A stretch of 64,000 nucleotides of DNA from JAENVT01 sp963720775 (GTDB lineage: Bacteria; Actinomycetota; Acidimicrobiia; Acidimicrobiales; Ilumatobacteraceae), in contig CAVRGR010000003.1 in assembly GCA_963720775.1 (NCBI GenBank), positions 310,001 to 374,000 on the forward strand. The letters are read 5' to 3'. Under the pieces are notes generated by a model that made no database searches, was not told where the DNA came from, and worked only from the letters and a program-made list of their open reading frames with translations. Position numbers and translations under genes: made by a program. Shown in pieces: positions 60,287-64,000 of this stretch. Every line of letters starts with the position of its first letter. Within the stretch, counting starts at the first letter, position 1.

Positions 60287-61552
60287 ATGTTCGACTACTC
60301 TGGTTCGGTGCCCGAAGGCGCCACGATCCTGCATGCCGATCTCGACGCGTTCTACGCCTCGGTCGAGCAGATGCTGCAGCCCTGCCTGCGCGGGCTGCCC
60401 ATCGCCGTCGGCGGTGGTGTGGTGCTGGCAGCGTCGTACGAGGCCAAGCGGTTCGGTGTGCAGGGAGGCATGTCGGGTTGGCGGGCGAAGCGGCTGTGCC
60501 CCGCGCTGACCTTCGTGCAGGGGCACTTCTCGGAGTACCAGCGGCTCGGTGACGAGGTGATGGCCATTCTCGGCGACTTCACACCCCTTGTGCAGCGCAT
60601 CTCCATCGACGAAGCGTTCCTCGACGTCACGGGCTCGGTGCACCTCTTCGGCGAAGCCAGTGTGATCGGTGAAGCGATCCGCCGTCGCGTGCGAACCGAG
60701 CTGGGCCTGCCGATCTCGGTCGGCGCGGCACGCACCAAGCATCTCGCCAAGATCGCCTCGCAGGTGGCCAAACCAGATGGTCTGGTCGTGGTTCCACGCT
60801 TATCCGAACGGGAGTTTCTCGACCCGCTTCCCGTCGGGCTGGTGTGGGGCATCGGGCCGGTCACGCGAGCGCGGCTCGCCGAGCGCGGCATCCGCACAAT
60901 CGGCCAACTCGCGGCATCGCCCGATGGAGCCCTGCAGTCGTTGTTGGGGCGCGCCCTCGGTGCCAAAGTCAGCGCGCTCGCCGCCAACGACGACCGGCGT
61001 CGGGTGCAAGCCACGAGCCGGGCCGCGTCCGTTGGCGCGCAGTCGGCGTTCGGGCGACGCGACGCGACGCCCGAACTGATCCGTCCGGTTCTCGGGCACC
61101 TCGCTGATCGCGTTGCCGGCAGGTTGCGTGCCAAGCGCCGCGCCGGCCGCACCGTCACCGTCAGGGTCCGATTCTCCGGCATGCGCTCGGTCACTCGGTC
61201 GCAGACCGGCGGCTACCCGGTGTGCAGCACCCTCACGCTCACCGAGATCGCCGAGCGGCTGGTGCACAAGGCGCTGGCGGACCACGCTGCCGAGTATCAG
61301 ATCTCGTTGCTGGCAATCTCGGTGTCGAACCTGGTCGACCAACCGGTGTTGCAGCTCGAACTGCCACTGCCACCCGACGATGCCGAGCGTCCTGGGTCCC
61401 GCATCGGAGCCGCGAGATGGGCGGTCGACCATTCGATCGACGACGTACGTCGCCGCTTCGGTCGTTCTGCCGTAGGGTACGCGTCAGTCGTTCTGTCGCG
61501 ACATGGCACCGTTCCCGACGAGTTCCGCGAGCTTGCCGAGCACGAGCTGTGA
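60287..61552 (+). CDS. dinB: DNA polymerase IV (Y-family)
   Basis: The 421-residue Y-family polymerase has the active-site motifs ILHADLDAFYASVEQML and QRISIDEAFLDVTG, SYEAKRFGVQGGMSGWRAK, and a helix-hairpin-helix region around LVWGIGPVTRARLAERGIRT. It performs error-prone translesion synthesis. No LexA-box-like sequence was noticed upstream. The C-terminus lacks an obvious beta-clamp QL(S/D)LF motif, although VLQLELPLP may serve. Confidence 0.95.
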   Translation: MFDYSGSVPEGATILHADLDAFYASVEQMLQPCLRGLPIAVGGGVVLAASYEAKRFGVQGGMSGWRAKRLCPALTFVQGHFSEYQRLGDEVMAILGDFTPLVQRISIDEAFLDVTGSVHLFGEASVIGEAIRRRVRTELGLPISVGAARTKHLAKIASQVAKPDGLVVVPRLSEREFLDPLPVGLVWGIGPVTRARLAERGIRTIGQLAASPDGALQSLLGRALGAKVSALAANDDRRRVQATSRAASVGAQSAFGRRDATPELIRPVLGHLADRVAGRLRAKRRAGRTVTVRVRFSGMRSVTRSQTGGYPVCSTLTLTEIAERLVHKALADHAAEYQISLLAISVSNLVDQPVLQLELPLPPDDAERPGSRIGAARWAVDHSIDDVRRRFGRSAVGYASVVLSRHGTVPDEFRELAEHEL

Positions 61553-61627
61553 TGCGGGCACCGCTTCCCCGGCAGGGCGGAGAAATCGTGACCCGCCGGC
61601 CTTGCCTCACGAATACCGTTGGCGACC

Positions 61628-62167
61628 ATGACCATCGAACCGGAGACGAAGAGTTGGACATGGGTGCTGGAGCGGATCTGTGAGGAATGCGGCTTCGACA
61701 CCCAGAGGTTTCCGCGCGAGGAGACCGGCCACCTCGTGCGCCAGGCAGCCGAACCGTGGCCCGATCTCCTGTCTCATCCGTCGGCGCGCACCCGGCCCCG
61801 CGAGGATTGCTGGTCGGCTCTGGAGTACGGCTGTCACGTTCGCGATGTTTTCCGCATGAGCGTGTATCGGCTCGGTCGAATGTTGGACGAGGACAATCCC
61901 CGGTTCGACAACTGGGATCAGGATGAGACGGCAGTGACCGACCGGTACGACCTCCAGGACCCAGCCACGGTGGCGGGCGAGATCGTCGCGGCGGCAACAG
62001 CGTTGGCCGACCGGTACGACGCCGTCACAGGGCAACAATGGGGCCGGCCGGGGGTGCGCAGCGACGGTGCCGAGTTCACCATCGACTCGTTCGGCCGGTA
62101 CGTGCTTCACGATCTCGTGCACCACATCGTCGACGTACGTCGCGATCTGGGTACTCTCGGGTCGTGA
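61628..62167 (+). CDS. DinB-fold (maleylpyruvate isomerase-like) protein
   Basis: The 179-residue protein begins MTIEPETKSWTWVLERICEE and has WSALEYGCHVRDVFRMSVYRL and YVLHDLVHHIVDVRRDLG, with His residues placed as in DinB/YfiT metal-binding four-helix proteins. Such proteins are thiol-dependent (mycothiol or similar) transferases or hydrolases. TACCGT lies 8 nt before the ATG (leaderless). The HD-domain gene begins within its stop codon (GTGA), so the two are linked. Confidence 0.85.
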   Translation: MTIEPETKSWTWVLERICEECGFDTQRFPREETGHLVRQAAEPWPDLLSHPSARTRPREDCWSALEYGCHVRDVFRMSVYRLGRMLDEDNPRFDNWDQDETAVTDRYDLQDPATVAGEIVAAATALADRYDAVTGQQWGRPGVRSDGAEFTIDSFGRYVLHDLVHHIVDVRRDLGTLGS

Positions 62168-62709
62168 CCGAGATCTCAACTGCCACCAGCTTCGCCACCT
62201 TCGAGGAATCGACCCGTGAAGACTGGGCGATCATCATGAAGCACGTCCAGATCACGCAGACCCACGTCGCCGACAACGTCATCGCCCAGATGCGCCAGTT
62301 GCGCAGTGACTACGGAGGGTTTCCCGTCGACCGGCTCGAGCACTCCCTGCAAACGGCGACGCGTGCCGAGCGGGCTGGGCGGGACGACGACTACGTGCTC
62401 TGTGCGCTGCTTCACGACATCGGCGACAACCTGGCGCCGTACAACCACCCGTCGATCGCCGCCGGGATCCTCAAGCCGTTCGTCAGTGAAGCCAACCACT
62501 GGATGGTCGAACATCACGGCATCTTCCAGGGCTATTACTTCTGGCACCACCTCGGGCTCGACAAAGACGCTCGTGAGGCGTACCGCGACTCACCGTACTT
62601 CGACCTCACCGAGGAGTTCTGCGCCCTGTACGACCAGACGGCGTTCGACGCCACATATGTGAGCGAGCCGTTGGAGCATTTCGAGCCGTTGATCCGCGCC
62701 AAGTTCTAG
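62164..62709 (+). CDS. HD-domain protein, PhnZ-like (paralogue 2)
   Basis: The 181-residue protein has RLEHSLQTATRAERAGRDDD, CALLHDIGDNLAPYNHPSIA and VEHHGIFQGYYFWHHLG. The HSLQTATRA, LLHDIGD and HGIFQ blocks are identical in the protein at 52952-53593. Diiron oxygenases of the PhnZ/TmpB type are the closest group known to me; substrate unknown. It is coupled to the DinB-fold gene by a 4-bp overlap. Confidence 0.82.
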   Translation: MTEISTATSFATFEESTREDWAIIMKHVQITQTHVADNVIAQMRQLRSDYGGFPVDRLEHSLQTATRAERAGRDDDYVLCALLHDIGDNLAPYNHPSIAAGILKPFVSEANHWMVEHHGIFQGYYFWHHLGLDKDAREAYRDSPYFDLTEEFCALYDQTAFDATYVSEPLEHFEPLIRAKF

Positions 62710-62714
62710 GTGCG

Positions 62715-63656
62715 CTACACGCGGCAGTCGAGAACGATCTTGCCTTCCACGCCGCGGCCGATGATGCGGGCGTGCGCGTCGGCCGCACCGCCGAGCGGGA
62801 GAACATCACCGACGGGTACGTGGAGCTTTCCCGCGGCCATCATCGACAGCAACGTTTCCAATGCGGCGCGCTGCTCGTCGGCACTCTCGACCATACCGGA
62901 GTAGCCGAGCATGTTCACACCTTTGCGGTACAAGCGGCGCATGTTGATCGAGACCTGTTGGTCGTTCGACGTGCCGTACACCACGAGTCGTCCCGTGTTG
63001 GCGATCGCGCCGATCGCTGCATCGGTGAACGGTCCGCCGAGGGCGTCGAGGATCACCGTCGGTTGGTAACCATCGAGGGCCGCTTCGAGTCCGTCGGCAC
63101 CCGTGACGACGACGTTGTCGGCGCCGTTCGCGATGATTCCGTCGACCTTGGCCGCCGAACCCGTCTGTCCCCACACAGTCGCGCCCGCAGCCTTGGCCAG
63201 CTGGACGGCCATGGCCCCGACTCCGCCGCTGGCACCGAGAGCCAGCACACGATCGGCGGCTTCGATGTGCGCCCTCGCATGCAGCGACTGCCAAGCCGTG
63301 ATTCCGGCGACCGGCATCGCCGCGACCTGGGCGAGATCGAGCCCGCCCGGCACCGGATGGAGCCAGGCTTCGGGGACGGCGATTCGCTCGCAGTAGAGAC
63401 CCTGCCGGATGACGCCGAGACCGCCGCCGCGAATCAGCACCGGTCGTCCGTCGACATGACCCGTCGCCTCGGATCCCGGGATCCACGGCAGGTTGGTGGC
63501 TGCGGCGCCGATCGAGCCCTGCGTGATCCACACGTCGAGCGGGTTCACCGACGCGTACGTGATCTCGACGACCTGCTCACCCGGATCCGGTTGGGGATCG
63601 GGAACTTCGTCGAGTTGGAGGGTTCCACCGATGGCGTGAAGTCGTGCGGCGCGCAT
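62715..63656 (-). CDS. Zinc-free MDR (quinone reductase-like) alcohol dehydrogenase
   Basis: The 313-residue medium-chain dehydrogenase has the GroES-like N-terminus (EQVVEITYASVNPLDVWITQ, PWIPGSEATGHVDGR) and the Rossmann motif LGASGGVGAMAVQLAKAAGA. There is no structural-zinc Cys cluster, as in the quinone oxidoreductase subfamily. It is NADPH-dependent with unknown substrate. The ATG at 63654-63656 (MRAARLHAIGG) was preferred to the longer frame. Divergent from the next gene. Confidence 0.9.
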   Translation of the reverse strand: MRAARLHAIGGTLQLDEVPDPQPDPGEQVVEITYASVNPLDVWITQGSIGAAATNLPWIPGSEATGHVDGRPVLIRGGGLGVIRQGLYCERIAVPEAWLHPVPGGLDLAQVAAMPVAGITAWQSLHARAHIEAADRVLALGASGGVGAMAVQLAKAAGATVWGQTGSAAKVDGIIANGADNVVVTGADGLEAALDGYQPTVILDALGGPFTDAAIGAIANTGRLVVYGTSNDQQVSINMRRLYRKGVNMLGYSGMVESADEQRAALETLLSMMAAGKLHVPVGDVLPLGGAADAHARIIGRGVEGKIVLDCRV

Positions 63657-63714
63657 ACAGGCAACTCTACGCCGAGCGGTCTTGGCGATGGCGAGCCGGT
63701 AGATTGCCGGTCCG

Positions 63715-64000
63715 ATGATCGTCCTCGATGGTGGTACAGGCACACTGGTGCAGGCCCTGGGGGCGCCGATGGATGCCGAGACGTGGTGTGCCGACGCCAA
63801 TCTCAGTCATCCCGAGATCGTCCTCGAGGCACACCGGCAGTACCTGGCGGCCGGAGCGGACGTGTTGACCGCCAACACCTACGCGACGAGCCCGTTGCTG
63901 TTCAACCACCTGGGTCGCGACACCGATGTCGCTCGAATCGACGCTGCTGCAGTAGCCCTGGCCCGTCAAGCGAGTGGCGGCACCGTGCCGGTGGCCGGAT
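63715..64000 (+). CDS. Homocysteine S-methyltransferase family protein (3'-truncated by window edge)
   Basis: The first 95 residues are visible: MIVLDGGTGTLVQALGAP, LSHPEIVLEAHRQYLAAGAD and LTANTYATSPLL, matching the barrel start of the S-methyl_trans family (MmuM, BhmT, MetH N-terminus). It transfers a methyl group to homocysteine using zinc held by C-terminal cysteines, which lie beyond the window. TAGATT at 63700-63705 is 9 nt before the ATG. Confidence 0.85.
   Translation, partial: MIVLDGGTGTLVQALGAPMDAETWCADANLSHPEIVLEAHRQYLAAGADVLTANTYATSPLLFNHLGRDTDVARIDAAAVALARQASGGTVPVAG

Noticed and set aside
2..64000. Prophage, insertion sequence or integrated element.
   Set aside because: No integrase, transposase, phage structural gene or attachment-site duplication was seen. 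The tRNA-Arg gene has no repeated 3' end nearby that I could find.

Overview
The window is a chromosomal stretch of a high-GC actinobacterium. Many genes start on GTG, start and stop codons often overlap (ATGA, GTGA, TGATG), and many genes have a TANNNT-type -10 box only 6-8 nt before the start codon, which points to leaderless transcripts. The block dapA, rnj, lipoprotein, ftsK, rimO, pgsA, cinA is actinobacterial in order. The abundance of LLM flavoenzymes, SDRs, acyl-CoA enzymes, MaoC proteins and amidohydrolases suggests an environmental aerobe of the Acidimicrobiia (Ilumatobacter-like). That assignment is inference; no 16S gene is present.

Layout. 1-2.85 kb: end of an aldo/keto reductase, a DMT transporter and an LLM oxidoreductase. 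2.86-7.43 kb: an acyl-CoA catabolic locus with two MaoC proteins, a TetR regulator, an SDR and a CitE-type lyase on the minus strand, and a divergent acyl-CoA dehydrogenase; a TetR-type operator lies between them. 7.55-16.6 kb: a tightly overlapping minus-strand operon of GntR regulator, cupin, hydantoinase A and B subunits, CoA ligase, Rieske oxygenase and a second CoA ligase. It looks like a catabolic pathway for an unknown substrate, but 9.3-12.6 kb is full of single-base frameshifts. 16.9-19 kb: a membrane-anchored protein, a methyltransferase and an MBL hydrolase. 19-27.7 kb: the conserved housekeeping block (ftsK carries one frameshift) ending in tRNA-Arg(UCU). 27.7-33.7 kb: two tandem tiny hydrophobic peptides, an AdhE, a zincin-like protein, a serine hydrolase and CarD. 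33.8-39.3 kb: a P-type ATPase fused to a hemerythrin domain, a TPP enzyme and a glutamine-synthetase-like ligase. 39.6-48.3 kb: PhyH, an EEP nuclease, an SDR with a PLP decarboxylase, a VOC protein, a beta-hydroxyacid dehydrogenase, a GAF-GGDEF-EAL protein and a frameshifted SHMT-like gene. 48.3-54.7 kb: an LLM monooxygenase, an aminotransferase, a lipoprotein, an agmatinase-like ureohydrolase, a PhnZ-like HD protein and a LysM-NlpC/P60 hydrolase. 54.8-64 kb: a Rieske fusion protein divergent from SoxR, an amidohydrolase, a second DMT transporter, LtrA, DNA polymerase IV, a DinB-fold protein, a second PhnZ-like HD protein, an alcohol dehydrogenase-like reductase and the start of a homocysteine methyltransferase.

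The most notable items are: the tandem small-peptide pair after the tRNA; a palindromic repeat in three copies, always between convergent genes; the Rieske fusion paired with SoxR and its operator; the ATPase-hemerythrin fusion; the two HD-domain proteins of probable diiron-oxygenase type, one behind a structured leader; and the hydantoinase/Rieske/CoA-ligase operon. The dense indels around 10-12.6 kb and the isolated ones in ftsK and the SHMT-like gene look more like consensus errors than natural decay, because motifs remain intact across the shifted frames.
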